Made by a program: the position numbers and the translations under genes. Below the pieces are notes generated by a model, which saw nothing but the letters and a program-made list of their open reading frames with translations, was not told the DNA's origin and ran no database searches. Below, in pieces: positions 39,242 to 49,966 of a DNA stretch of 64,000 nucleotides; within the stretch, counting starts at the first letter, position 1; each line of letters starts with the position of its first letter. This stretch comes from Bicyclus anynana. Taxonomy: Eukaryota > Arthropoda > Insecta > Lepidoptera > Nymphalidae. The stretch is from contig NC_069085.1 of the NCBI RefSeq assembly GCF_947172395.1, positions 17,424,698 through 17,488,697 of the forward strand, read 5' to 3'.

Positions 39242-39350
39242 AACTTAAGCTAACTTATCCTAATAACAAGAATACTGGCTGCATTTCCGCGCTGGACAGC
39301 CTGGCTGATCCTTTGCGCAAAAATGAGCCAGCCCTTCTGTTACCAGAAGT
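39242..39350 (+). repeat. Dispersed repeat, copy 2 of pair
   Basis: AACTTAAGCTAACTTATCC, TACTGGCTGCATTTCCGCGC and GAGCCAGCCCTTCTGTTACC match 25205-25330. This copy keeps a few bases (CGCTGGACAG, CAAAAA) that are altered or lost in copy 1. Confidence 0.65.
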
Positions 39351-39367
39351 GAAATTATTTAAGTTTT

Positions 39368-39588
39368 TTTTTTATTCTTTGCAAGTTAGCCCTTGACTAC
39401 AATCTCACCTGATGGTAAGTGATGATGCAGTCTAAGATGGAAGCGGGCTAACTTGTTAGGAGGAGGATGAAAATCCACACCCCTTTCGGTTTCTACACGG
39501 CATCGTACCGGAACGCTAAATCGCTTGGCGGTACGTCTTCGCCGGTAGGGTGGTAACTAGCCACGGCCGAAGCCTCCCACCAGCCAAA
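39368..39588 (-). mobile_element. SINE-A, 5'-truncated
   Basis: The plus view starts with a T-rich tract and TTCTTTGCAAGTTAGCCC and ends CGAAGCCTCCCACCAGCC. The tRNA head is missing, the usual outcome of incomplete reverse transcription. Confidence 0.88.
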
Positions 39589-39977
39589 ATGAAAAAAGCC
39601 AAGTGAAAATTAAGTAAGGTTTTATAATAAACACAATATTTTTGACTCACCTACTCTTACTTACGTAACCAATCACAAAGAGTACTATGCACATGCAGGT
39701 ATTTTTCAAAATAATCTGAGTACACGTTGTCGATCAGATAGTGTTTGTTTACAGCCGTTATCTGTCTGTTTGTCCGCCCCGACGTAGCTATAAAACTCAA
39801 TCCCGTATCTCAACTGCGGATATCTTACAAATACTTTTTATCAGCACTGCAACTTGCACATCTAGCGAATCGTGCTTTATATTGGCTTTTAAAATGGTTT
39901 AAAATGGCTAATAGATTTTAGAAAACACACGCAAGCTTATTACGTCATCTATACTTAATATTACTTAATATTAATTT
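39589..39977. other. No gene seen
   Basis: Unique-looking. TATCTGTCTGTTTGTCCG near 39758 is a small simple tract. Confidence 0.35.
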
Positions 39978-40307
39978 TGACGGCCTCCGTGGCGCAGTGG
40001 TATGCGCGGTGGATTTACAAAACGGAGTTCCTGGGTCCGATCCCCGGCTGGGCAGATTGAGATTTTCTTAATTGGTCCAGGTCTGGCTGGTGGAAGGCTT
40101 CAGCCGTGGCTAGTTACCACCCTACCGGCAAAGACGTACCGCCAAGCGATTTAGCGTTCCGGTACGATGTCGTGTAGAAACCGAAAGGAGTGTGGATTTT
40201 CATCCTCCTCCTAACAAGTTAGCCCGCTTCCATCTTAGACTCCATCATCACTTACCATCAGGTGAGATTGCAGTCAAGGGCTAACTTGTCAAGAATAAAA
40301 AAAAAGC
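39978..40307 (+). mobile_element. SINE-A, near full length
   Basis: Complete head and body. The B-box has GGGTCCGATCC, one change from the reference at 37988. Short A-rich tail. Confidence 0.92.
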
Positions 40308-40310
40308 AGA

Positions 40311-40415
40311 AAAGTTTGTTTATTTGTTTGATTAAACGCGCTAATCTCAGACACTACTTGTCCGATTTGAAAGATTTTTCACTGTTAGATAGCCCATTTA
40401 CAGAGGAAGGCAATA
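40311..40415 (+). mobile_element. H2 Helitron 5' half, plus strand
   Basis: AAAAGTTTGTTTATTTGTTT, TTAAACGCGCTAATCTCAGA and TTAGATAGCCCATTTACAGA: the H2 5' half, cut off at GGCAATAGG where an inverted copy begins. Confidence 0.75.
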
Positions 40416-40417
40416 GG

Positions 40418-40603
40418 CCGCGCGGTTTCACTCGCGTGGTTCCTGTATCTGTAGGGATACAGGGATAATACATAGCCTATACTTATACCTTTCTCGATAA
40501 ATGGGCTATCTAACACTGAGAGAATTTTACAAATCAGACCAGTAATTCCTGAGATTAGCGCGTTCAACCAAACAAACAAACTCTTCAGCTTTATAATATT
40601 AGT
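40418..40603 (-). mobile_element. H2 Helitron, minus strand, 3' end clipped
   Basis: CGCGGTTTCACTCGCGTGGT to TTTATAATATTAGTAAG. It lies in inverted orientation to the preceding half, with the breakpoint inside the shared element. Confidence 0.78.
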
Positions 40604-41705
40604 AAGTTTTACTAATACTTACGTATCTTACTGTAACACAAGTAAATAGAAACAATGCGTACCTAAAAACGTACACACGTGTGGATGGAACAGCGAGCTT
40701 CGTTAAAAATTAATTACATGCATTATCGTCATCGTGGCGTGAGATACGGGCGATCACACCGTGCTAATTAGGCTTATCGTAGACCAATTATTTATAAGCG
40801 AGCCTTATCGGCGCACCAGCCATTGTTCCGCGGAGGACGACACACGGTCGGCAAGGATGGCCAACTTGATAGCGAACATTTTTTTTTATTTATTTATTTG
40901 TAACAATGATATTAATACTAGAGATATGGCACTAGTGCGTCCAAAATGAGACAGACAATTAATGCGGCTAATTGTCTTGATTTGATTTAGTCGCTTATTA
41001 AATAACGGAAGTTATTTATACAAAATAATATCTAAATATTGTTTACTCTGTTTTTGTGTTCAGGAAGTTTAAAAACTATATACCTATTATATATGTAGGT
41101 AAGTAAACATTTGACATTACAACAGTACAAACTTTACCTCTTTTTATTATTAGATAAGTAGATATACATGCATTCGAAATATTTTGCTTATCTAATCTAG
41201 TAAATCGAAAGTCCTTTTTTGGTGAACGATCAACAACAAATTTAACAAATAATTTTATAATTAACTGTATTTATTGATGTATTTAACAAACCGTATGTGA
41301 TCTAGTCAGTAAGGTACCATTTTCTATTTAAATATAAATATATAGTCGTTATATTACCCACTCCAGCGATAATAGCGCATTTGAATATTCCTTAAAAACA
41401 TTTTACATTTTTGATTAGATTTCAAAAGACTGCACACAGCCATTACTGATAAAGTTTACTTTATTTATAACTAAACTAAATATTTAAATGGCGAACACGT
41501 GCATAACAAACCATTTTCTTGGTAATAATTTACAATTGATTTTTAAGGCTAAAACCTTGAACAATAATTTTCCTATAATTTGATGTGACTATTTGTGAGT
41601 ACATTTTTCTATTTTTGCGGTTTTTTAAGTAATCCCCGCCCGCTAAATATCATACGTACTAGATAATACTTTATTTAGTTGAATGGTAATACTTTATTTA
41701 GTTGA
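40604..41705. other. 1.1-kb AT-rich stretch, no gene seen
   Basis: A GC-richer patch near 40785-40865 is unassigned. A 21-bp tandem duplication (AATACTTTATTTAGTTGAA) occupies about 41665-41706. Confidence 0.4.
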
Positions 41706-41884
41706 AGAGTTTGTTGTGGGCTCTTCTCGGACCAAGGCGCGTTTGGAACCCTCGTAGCTGTAGTTTTAAGTTTTCGACTATCATTACCACCATTAGATTA
41801 AATTAAATTATGACATAATCATTAACCTTTCAAAAGTGCTTGTATACTAAGCCTAATTGAAATAAATTAATTTTGACTTTTGAC
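41706..41884 (+). repeat. CR1/jockey-like LINE 3' tail, plus strand
   Basis: GTTGTGGGCTCTTCTCGGAC, TTTTCGACTATCATTACCAC, CAAAAGTGCTTGTATACTAA and GCCTAATTGAAATAAATTAA, ending in a TTTTGACTTTTGA microsatellite. This is the reference for the reverse fragments at 16340, 17208 and 22128. Confidence 0.75.
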
Positions 41885-43583
41885 TTTTGAATGAAATGGG
41901 ATTTTTTGGCATACGTTTAAATGGGAAAATAGGTGATGTTTCATGGTTCCCACTTAACACTATCAGTCACGTATGCACCTACATTTTCTTTCATCATTAT
42001 ATGCCCATTTTAACGGCGCACTTCACAGCAAGACCTTATAGGACAAAATTAGGTAATAACTCTTTCATCTACCAAATAAGGAGTTGAAAACTTTGTCTAT
42101 GGTCTAATAGTTCTGTCGAATTGTGTGATGATGCAATCAGAGTCATGTAGACCGGGGGAGACGCGTTGATATTGCAATATTTTCGCGTGCGCCGCCGATG
42201 CCTTCATTTCCATGTCCTATTTCCCAAACGGCCGTATTATAAGAATACTGCATCGACTGGACACTATTTACGTGTGGCGTAAGACATAAGCGCCGCGGGC
42301 AGTTAAGTTATAGTTTTTACTTTTGAAGTAAACAAGGGGAGTGTGTTAATAAGCTTAGCGTAGCTTCTAAACGAATGCACTGATTATCATGGTGCGTTTC
42401 TTTTGTTTGAAAGCTGACGTAATAAAATCGCTCTCTGTTGTATTTCTTTTCAGGTTATAAATATTGTAGACCCGAAAACCGTTGATATTGACGTTTTACT
42501 GATATATTTGAAAGAACTCCATTAAATTTATGAGTGTGAAGGGATATTTCGAGGGATGTTCAAAATAAATGCAGTAAATTCAAAGACCTTGTCTTTACAA
42601 CTGAAGACCTTACATTCATGGTTTCCTGTGGGATGTTTGGATCTAGGTAGCGCTGCTGTTCGGATTCTTGCTGAGAGATTGCAAGATAAATGTATTATTT
42701 TAAAGTAAATATAAAATGTAAATTGAGCGAATAGATAAATTCTCTAAATTTTATGTACCCGAATCTAATAACATTAGTTTTTCATTGAAAGAGACATCAA
42801 ACTTGAAAATAGAAAAATCTCTACCGCCTATAACTTAACCGAGTATAATAGTACATTTTTCGTTTTTAAAAGTGGCAAATTACACACATAAGGAATGTGC
42901 AGTTACATTAGAGTATTAACATTTTTATGGGCGATATTTTCGGCGGGACGTAGCTTTGCGAAATTGATGGCCGTTCTCAAAGCGATTTAATGTATATTTT
43001 TTTTCTTTGTACAGAGCAATAAATGGATAATTGCAGGCATTCTTCGGTTTAAACGAATCACTGCGGTATAGATTTATAGGTACATTTATAGTGGACCAAA
43101 TGTTTTATTTAAATGGCCAATACCAACAAATTAACTAATGACGTATTTTATCGTACTACGCACTAGTGTGTAGTCCCTACTTCGCACGTGAGTAAGTAAT
43201 TCTTGACATAATACTAACTTGAGATATTCTGACTTGCTTAATCTAAAACTAGTAAACAAATGTGTTTTTTAACATAAGTTACTCGATGTTCTTTTCTAAT
43301 TTATTACTAGTGGACGTAACAAATAAGTATATGTACTTACCGCCTTATTTTAATACGTGAATCTATATAGATATTTTTCAAAATCCTTTCAGTATATCTA
43401 GAAATAACCCCTTATAACCACACAATAACACCAGGTTGATGGACACGGGTGGGGAATTGTGCAGGACATGGTCCTTGTATACCCTGTATCCCATTTACCA
43501 TTAAGTCGACCATCTGTTTACTCCAACAAATATTCATTACCATCATTATCAGTCGTGGATTTTCTTGTAGATACATATCATTA
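41885..43583. other. 1.7-kb mostly unique stretch
   Basis: No named repeats. A GC-richer patch (42150-42310) is unassigned. Good splice-acceptor-like sites occur at 42451-42453 and near 43011 (TTTTTTTCTTTGTACAG). The first is treated as a separate low-confidence entry. Confidence 0.35.
42454..42525 (+). CDS. Possible terminal coding exon (weak)
   Basis: GTTGTATTTCTTTTCAG is a strong acceptor. It is followed by an open stretch of 23 codons (VINIVDPKTVDIDVLLIYLK, then ELH) and a TAA. It lies in non-repetitive DNA. I recognise no domain, and a run of this length open by chance is common, so this is listed only because the acceptor is good. Confidence 0.12.
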   Translation, partial: VINIVDPKTVDIDVLLIYLKELH

Positions 43584-43652
43584 CCCCTAATCCCTCTCAT
43601 TCTGAGAGGAGATTCGAGACTCACTGCTGAGCTCGAGTCTCCTCTCAGAATG
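43584..43652. repeat. Hairpin made of two SINE-B 3' ends
   Basis: CATTCTGAGAGGAGATTCGA (plus) and TCTCCTCTCAGAATG (minus) pair around CTCACTGCTGAG: two SINE-B 3' ends face each other. Confidence 0.75.
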
Positions 43653-43965
43653 TTCATCATTATCAACCCATATTCGGCTCACTGCTGAGCTCGAGTCTCC
43701 TCTGAGAATGAGAGGGGTTAGGCTAAATCGTCCACCGCGCTGGCCCAATGCAGATTGGCAGACTTCACACACACAGAGAATTAAGAAAATTCTCAAGTAT
43801 GCAGGTTTCCTCACGATGTTTTTCCTTCGCTGTTTGAGACACGTGATATTAAATTTCTTAAAATGCCCATAAATGAAAAGTTGAAGGTTCATGCCCCGGA
43901 CCGAATACGAACCTACACCCTCCGGAATCGGAGGCAGAGGTCCTATCCACCGAGCTCTCAAGACA
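43653..43965 (-). mobile_element. SINE-B, full length
   Basis: Plus view from TTCATCATTATCAACCCATA to CAGAGGTCCTATCCACCGAG. The B-box has GGTTCGTATTCGGTCCGG (one change). The ATC-type tail is kept. Confidence 0.88.
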
Positions 43966-43999
43966 CACAAATACATATCGCTGGTGATACATACTCATA

Positions 44000-44179
44000 T
44001 CTATACTAATATATAAAGCTGAAGAGGTTGTTTGTTTGATTGAACGCGCTAATCTCAGAACTACTGGTGCGATTTGAAAAATTCTTTCACTGTTAGATAG
44101 CCCATTTATCGAGGAAGACTATTGGCTATATATTATACCCGTAACCCTACGGGAACGAGAACCGCGCAGCGTCAGCTAG
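44000..44179 (+). mobile_element. H2 Helitron, 180 bp
   Basis: TCTATACTAATATATAAAGC after an A; ends CGCGCAGCGTCAGCTAG before a T. About 20 bp near the 3' hairpin are missing compared with 19522. Confidence 0.85.
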
Positions 44180-44998
44180 TGGAAAAACAAATAATTCTCC
44201 GAGGACACTTGCAATCAAAGGCCTAGATTTGTGCATATATTATACAGTCACAGATAAGCTCTGTCATAATCAATTGTAGTAGGCATACGCAATTTCATTG
44301 GCAGAACATGTTTTTATTATTTATTTTAAAACTAGCGCCGCGCCTCAGCTTCGCTCGATTAGAAGTGCGTACCTATTCAAAAACGGATGATCTAACTTAA
44401 TTGTACATAAACTTATAAGTTTGATTTTTTCACAACTTCATGGGACCAAAGGCGTGAATGAACCTTAATAACTTGATATCTCCACGCATTCACAAATTCA
44501 AGTTTCTTGACAGACAGACAAACAGGCGGACTACAAAATGATGAAGGGTTCTGTTTTTTTTTCGTTTTTGGTGCGAGTGCGGTGGTAATTTTTGAGTTTG
44601 TCCCGTTCAGACAGACAGACAAGAAGTTTATTTTTTAATAAGTAGTGATTTCAATATGTTAACATATTTGGCCTGTAAATAGTCGTAAACACTGTACTCC
44701 ATCATGTTCCACGCCCACGTGTTTTTATGCAAATACGTGATTATGATGAATGATTAGCTTGACTATCAATAATGTTATTCATACATAGAAAACGGTTATA
44801 ATATAAAAATGCTAATAAGTCCAGATGAGATTACGTTGAGATATTTTAGGCATATACCTCAGTTGCTACGCGGTTAAGAAGCTGGACTCAAATTTGAGGG
44901 TCATGGTTCTTGTCGTATTTAAAGGATGGCATATCGGTTATTAAATAATAATATTCTTTATTTAATGAAAAAAAAACATTCATTAAAAAATATATATA
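44180..44998. other. No gene; decayed Helitron text
   Basis: ACTAGCGCCGCGCCTCAGCT near 44332 could be a Helitron 3' end. GACAGACAGACAAACAGGCG (44510) and GACAGACAGACAAGAAG (44610) are simple tracts. No host gene is seen. Confidence 0.35.
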
Positions 44999-45265
44999 TC
45001 ACCGACATAGCTCAACGAGTCACGAAGCTGAATGGGCGGGGCTCATAGTTCGAAGACCCGAAGGCCGTTGGGTTCCGAAGGTGTTGGAATGGCGGTCCCG
45101 CACTAGAAAAAAGCAGTGTTTGTCGACCCAGGTGGACTGACGACATCAAGCGAGTCGCAGGGATTCGCTGGATACAGGTGGCTCAGTATCGTGATGTTTT
45201 TGAAGTCCCTACAAAAGGCCTATGTCCTGCAGTGGACGTCCATCGGCTGATATGATGATGATGAT
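44999..45265 (+). pseudogene. RTE-like LINE C-terminus, decayed
   Basis: TDIAQRVTKLN near the start, GPALEKS and RWTDDIKRVAGIRWIQVAQY later, with frame shifts between. It ends CCTGCAGTGGACGTCCATCG and (ATG)n. A stop replaces the codons around the first GHI motif. Confidence 0.82.
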
Positions 45266-45339
45266 GACTTACATTCTTTTGTTAATTATTGTGTTACCAT
45301 TTTTAGCTGACTTTAAACCAAGTGCGTGGCAAACCACTA

Positions 45340-45488
45340 CCAATAACTTCTGAAACAACTAGACCAAATTAAATAATTCTTTCACCAATGTAAAGCTACA
45401 TTATCAGAGAGTAACTTGAGCTTTATTTTATCCCCATATTCCCACGGGAATGGACTCTACACGGGTAAAACCGAGTGAAGTCCGCTAG
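45340..45488 (+). mobile_element. H1-related Helitron, 5'-degraded
   Basis: TTCTTTCACCAATGTAAAGC, TACATTATCAGAGAGTAAC and a 3' end GAGTGAAGTCCGCTAG. The 5' TC end is not recognisable. Confidence 0.6.
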
Positions 45489-45908
45489 AGTACCCTATAT
45501 TTGTTCACTACGGCAGTCCGACTTTTCTGTGGCTATATTCTAAAACCCCTTGGGCGGGATCCAGTCATATATTTCTAAGCTCAGTTACGCGTACTAAATA
45601 TCGCGGCGCAATCGGATCGGGTAACTTACGTGGCACGTATCGCGCCACAAAATGTGCCAAAACTGGACGCAACGTGCCAATTCCGCGATGAAAACCCGCT
45701 GCGATATTATTGGCACGCTCTGGACTATTCGCGAATGGCGCCCAAGGATTTAGATCCGTGTAAATTGTGCATACGCTTTGATGATACGTTCGGTGAATTT
45801 TTTTTTTACTGATAGCTACTTCTTGGTAATTTATCGTATGTATAATAAATAATAAATGCTTAAGGTTTTTAATTAAGTGGTGCATTATATGTTTATGTTG
45901 TAAAATAT
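45489..45908. other. Unassigned, GC-rich block 45595-45770
   Basis: Open on both strands (plus 45630-45812, minus 45565-45984) with no domain I recognise. GTGCCA/TGGCAC repeats (GGCACG at 45631, GTGCCA at 45653 and 45675, GGCACG at 45712) give imperfect internal pairing. Confidence 0.3.
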
Positions 45909-46036
45909 TGCAGAGAGCTGCTGGATGCTTGTGGCTCGAGACTGTGGCGTTTGGAAGTCCATTCAAGAGGCCTATGCTCATCATAGGTCTCTTCAGGCAT
46001 TGGACGTCTATAAGCTGTTCATGATGATGATGATTC
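45909..46036 (+). pseudogene. RTE-like LINE, last ~40 codons
   Basis: IAESCWMLVARDCGVWKSIQ, EAYAHHRS, then LQALDVYKLF with a GATGATGATGATG tail. Part of the 3' end (CATAGGTCTCTTCAGGCAT) is shuffled compared with relatives. Confidence 0.78.
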
Positions 46037-46424
46037 TAAAATGGACAATTCCTCATTTTTTTTTTTGCACAAAAATGTACTAAAATAATCCTCATAAACT
46101 TAACGTTTTTGTGAGGATGTCGAGGTCACAAGTATGCTAATTATAATTATACTTATCTATTATTTAGTGACACAATAATTAGGCATCATTTTTCATAATA
46201 CCTAATTTGTTCCCAAGCGAAGCGCTTCCCCGAACTTAGTGAAAAATATAAGTTCGTACTGAGAGAGTTATGCAGTGTATTTTTGCATCTATGAGGTGTA
46301 CGCCACTGTATTTAATTATTTATTTATTTTGTGAAGTAAGTTGCTAAGAAATATATTAATAATATGTTTACTAATGTGTGTAGGGGTATTTTTTTTTTTA
46401 CAAAAGAATATTTGCCATATCTTT

Positions 46425-46577
46425 TTTAAATATGACCAATATTCCCATTTGTCTCTAACTAGTCGGGAAAGACTGTGCTAGGAGTGGGTACGACAATAGA
46501 CCAACGGGGCGGGGATTGAACCACCACCCCTCGATGATGATTCCGACCTCTTCTACCGTTGAGCTATTGAGGCTATA
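46425..46577 (-). mobile_element. SINE-C copy (tRNA-derived), reference
   Basis: Minus-strand head AATAGCTCAACGGTAGAAGA, B-box GGTTCAATCCCCGCC, body GTCGTACCCACTCCTAGCAC and GACTAGTTAGAGACAAATGG, ending ATTGGTCATATTTAAA. Confidence 0.72.
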
Positions 46578-46897
46578 AATGAATATAAATGGACCCATAA
46601 TGTACATTAGTACCAGTATGAATCCTAAGCAATATAATTATGTGTACTCACTTATCATACCGGCCGACTTTCTACCAGTTAAAAAAACTCTTCTGCTTCT
46701 AAAAAAGCGCTTTTCGGTAGTCCTTCTGTTCAGTGTTTACCTTACCTTACTTCTTTCATTGTTCTTGTCTTTCCTCTTCATTATTGTATCTATAAATGAC
46801 TTCTTTGTCTGAAGACAAAGACGTTATTTATAGTACAGTAGTTTCCTACTATAATACGGTCTTTATATTCCCAAAATCTATGTTGTAAACAGATTTC

Positions 46898-47229
46898 GAC
46901 GGCCTCCGTGGCGCAGTGGTAAGCGCGGTGGATTTACAAAACAGAGGTCCTGGGTTCGATCCCCGGCTGGGCATATTGAGATTTTCTTAATTTGTCCAGG
47001 TCTGGCTGGTGGCAGGCTTCGGCCGTGGCAAGTTACCACCCTACCGGCAACGACGTACCGTCAAGCGATTTAGCGTTCCGGTACGATGCCGTGTAGAAAC
47101 CGAAAGGGGTGTGGATTTTCATCCTCCTCCTAACAAGTTAGCTCGCTTCTATCTTAGACTGCATCATCACTTACCATCAGGCGAGATTGTAGTCAAGGGC
47201 TAACTTGTAAAGAATAATAAAAAAAAAGA
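46898..47229 (+). mobile_element. SINE-A, full length
   Basis: Head GTGGCGCAGTGGTAAGCGCG and an intact B-box GGTTCGATCCCCGG; body and tail complete, ending in an A-rich run of about 15 bp. Confidence 0.92.
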
Positions 47230-47448
47230 TTAAAAACATACAATTTACAAAATAAAGTTATTGAAGTTGGTCAAATAAACAAGATCTAGGTTTCGCAAGT
47301 GACCTTTCACGTGCAAACAAACATAAAGGAGTATTTAGTCACGAAGTATCCAGCGCTGTACCTAACTTAGTACCTAATGATATACAACATTATCCTTGGC
47401 TCTATCGGCGCGATCTTATCACGGAGATCTTAACGACTGCCAGTTATC

Positions 47449-47520
47449 AGTTCGCGTCGAGTTAGTTTTTGCCTCAGAACGAGCGCTCGACTAGAATACG
47501 TTGCACTTGTGATGCTGGAG
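47449..47520 (+). promoter_or_regulatory. Candidate promoter and short first coding exon (MLE)
   Basis: GTTATCAGTTCGCGTCGAG carries a perfect arthropod initiator (TCAGTT; A at 47449 as +1). +28 to +33 is AGAACG, a partial DPE match. The 63-nt leader is followed by ATG CTG GAG and then GTAACT, an acceptable donor. A few-codon first exon before a long intron is common in insect secreted and cuticular protein genes (established). No TATA box at -30. The block 47390-47520 is GC-richer than its flanks and not a recognised repeat. Motif inference only. Confidence 0.33.
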
Positions 47521-47732
47521 GTAACTATTTAGAGTTGTTTTTTGTCTATGTCATTATTTGATGTTATCTTAGTATAACTCGGTGAAATAAGTTAGTCGTT
47601 TCTAGATTATTCATTCGTTTTTAGTTTGTAGGGAAGCTAAGTTTGAGATTTTTTTAAGGTTAATCTTGATGCTCTTGTCATGGCTGATAGGCTTGGCAAA
47701 TATTTTGAATATGTTCTCGTGTTTATTTTAAA

Positions 47733-47993
47733 CTAGCGGACGCCCGCGACTTCGTCCGCGTGAAAGTCGATGTAAACTTTGTTCTACCCCTACCTAACCT
47801 ACCCCTACCCTACCCCTACCATACCCCTACCCTACCCCTACCCTATTCCTACCCTACCCTACCCCTAATTTTCTTTGCTATAAACCTCACGGAGCCCGAG
47901 ACCTTTCCAACGAATGCAAAACCGTGGAAATCGGTTCGTGCGTTCTGGAGTTATAGCGTCAGGAAGGAAAACCCGACTTATTTTTATATAGTA
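47733..47993 (-). mobile_element. Helitron, H1-type 3' end with CCCTA tract
   Basis: The plus view starts CTAGCGGACGCCCGCGACTT with a perfect GCGGAC/GTCCGC hairpin, followed by a CCCTACCCCTA-type tract (47786-47870) and a different 5' half (AACGAATGCAAAACCGTGGA, GAGTTATAGCGTC). It ends near TTATTTTTATATAG. This shows 3'-end sharing between Helitron subfamilies. Confidence 0.78.
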
Positions 47994-48104
47994 AAGAATT
48001 GCTGCTTTAGAAGCACAGAATACACATGTATAACATTCTTCTGACTTAACTCTCCGCGTCTCGTGCTCTACCTTCTACATTAGGCTGGCCGCATACATTG
48101 GAAT

Positions 48105-48187
48105 TTGGAAAATATTTATGTGATGATCATGGGTGTTTTTCCAGTGTCAGGGTGAATTTGTACATTATATAAGTATTTATATTTAGT
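48105..48187 (+). mobile_element. SINE-E, middle part left of insertion
   Basis: TTGGAAAATATTTATGTGAT, GGGTGTTTTTCCAGTGTCAG and TTATATAAGTATTTATATTT: the SINE-E body. The tRNA head is missing or not recognisable. Confidence 0.75.
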
Positions 48188-48510
48188 ATTTTTTTATATT
48201 CTTTACAAGTTAGCACTTGACGACAATCTCACCTGATGGTAAGTGATGGTGCAATTTAAGATGGAAACGGGCTAACTTGTTTGGAGGAGGATGAAAATCC
48301 ACACTCCTTTCGATTTCTACACGATATCATATATACGCTATATCGCTTGGCGGTAGGTCTTTGCCGGTAAGGTGGTAACTAGCGACGGCCGAAGCCTCCC
48401 TCGAAGACCTGGACCAATTAAGAAAACCTCAATCGGCCCAGCCGGGGATCGAACCCAGGACCTCCGTCTTGTAAATCCACTGCGCATACCACTGCGCCAC
48501 GGAGACCGTC
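48188..48510 (-). mobile_element. SINE-A inserted into SINE-E
   Basis: The plus view starts TTTTTTATATTCTTTACAAG and ends CTGCGCATACCACTGCGCCA. It carries a duplicated GGTCGAT-like alteration, CTCCCTCGAAGACCTGGACC. It splits a SINE-E, so it is younger than that copy. Confidence 0.88.
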
Positions 48511-48600
48511 AGTTTATAAATATGATTAAATCCGCTATCTTAGTACCCACATCACTGGCTATATGCTTACTTTGGGGCTAAGTAGTGATGTGTGAATTGT
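48511..48600 (+). mobile_element. SINE-E, 3' part right of insertion
   Basis: TCCGCTATCTTAGTACCCAC and GCTTACTTTGGGGCTAAGTA continue the SINE-E interrupted at 48187. Confidence 0.75.
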
Positions 48601-48609
48601 GCAAATAGG

Positions 48610-49013
48610 CTATCAAATCAAATCAAAAATCATTTATTTCAAGTAGGCTCAGTTTGCAAGCACTTTTGACACGTCAGTTGACTATTTGTAAAGATTCTAC
48701 CACTGGTTTGGAATGCAGGTTCTGCTGAGAAGAAAACGGCAAGAAACTCAACAGTTGCTCTTTTTAAAAAATCATACAACATTGTAATTTACAATTGATG
48801 ACAACATTACAATTTCTTATAGTTTCACTTCCTGTGTGAAAGTGGAAGCTGATCCAATGGCCTCCAAGCATCTTTATCATTAAGGAACTCATCAATGTTG
48901 TAGTAAATGTAAGTAAATCGACTAAGTAAATGTTTTTTAACACATTGCTTAAAGCTATGCATTGGCAGGTCCATCACAGTCTTGGGGATCTTATTATAGA
49001 AGAGTACACCCAA
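48610..49013 (-). pseudogene. CR1/jockey-like LINE, C-terminus plus full 3' UTR
   Basis: Minus-strand frame FYNKIPKTVMDLPMHSFKQ, CVKKHLLSRFTYIYYNIDEF and LNDKDAWRPLDQLP, then a stop near 48825. The 3' UTR includes TTTCTTGCCGTTTTCTTCTC, AGCAGAACCTGC and GTGCTTGCAAACTGAGCCTA, ending in a TTTGATTTGATTTGA microsatellite. It is 5'-truncated without RT motifs. It identifies the parent of the tail fragments at 4793-4970. Confidence 0.82.
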
Positions 49014-49779
49014 AACCTACATATACGTATTTATATTCATACATTTATTTATTACAACTCGATTTTTTTTCACTGTGGAAACTTTCAGATTTCATTCCTT
49101 ATTTTATTCATCCTTGTTGTTTATTCATCTAAAAAACACGTAACTATACAACATAATATCATAACGATCGACTCATTAATGAAGACTTGATAGCGTTATT
49201 AAGTTATCTTAATAAGTCTTAATTAATTGTTTATTAACAACAGTAGGTAACATTCGTAAATGATAGTCTACAATAAACTTCATACTTAACTAAATTCTGG
49301 TTAAAAAAAACAGAAATACTATTTAAACCGCCAATAAGCAGTAACCACCAAAAACAATAAAAAACCCAAAAACAAAACAACCACCGATAAAACAAGCAGC
49401 GAAATTGCTTATAAACTGTACGAACGCCCACAACAGATAACATATTAAAAATTCGTTACACTTACAGAGATGACGCGACATTCTTTACAAGAACACGCCA
49501 TACTTGGTCGCCATTGATATACGATCTCGGAGATGCACACTTTAATTTTACGATTTAACTCAAAAACCATTCAACCGATATTAAAAATTCTTTCATCATT
49601 CAAAAGCTAAATCTGCGGGGCTAGGCAGGGTATTATATATAAAAATTTAAAAACCGAAAGGTCATGAAATTATTAATTACACTCGATCAAGTCATCAATA
49701 TTCTCTTTTAGAGCGCTTACATTTGAGAGCCCACTCGAGTATATTTGCAGACATTCGATTATTCTTCCACACCCCTACC
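49014..49779. other. AT-rich stretch, no gene seen
   Basis: 49555-49625 includes CCATTCAACCGATATTAAAA and TTCTTTCATCATTCAAAAGC, weakly Helitron-like. No coding signal. Confidence 0.35.
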
Positions 49780-49966
49780 CCAGAACTTTTAAACGGCTCA
49801 AGCGATTTTAATCAAAATGTCTCAGAACACTCGCACATAATTCATCTTTCATACAAAAATAACTTAATTGAAATCGCTTCATCCGATCGGGAGCTATGGT
49901 GCCACAGATTGACAGACACACGACAAACATATAACACCCCTCTTTTTGCGTTGGGGGTTAAAAATA
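49780..49966 (-). repeat. AACCCCC...GTGTTATAAG element, reverse copy
   Basis: TAATTGAAATCGCTTCATCC, AACATATAACACCCCTCTTT and TTGCGTTGGGGGTTA mirror 28511-28640. Confidence 0.65.
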
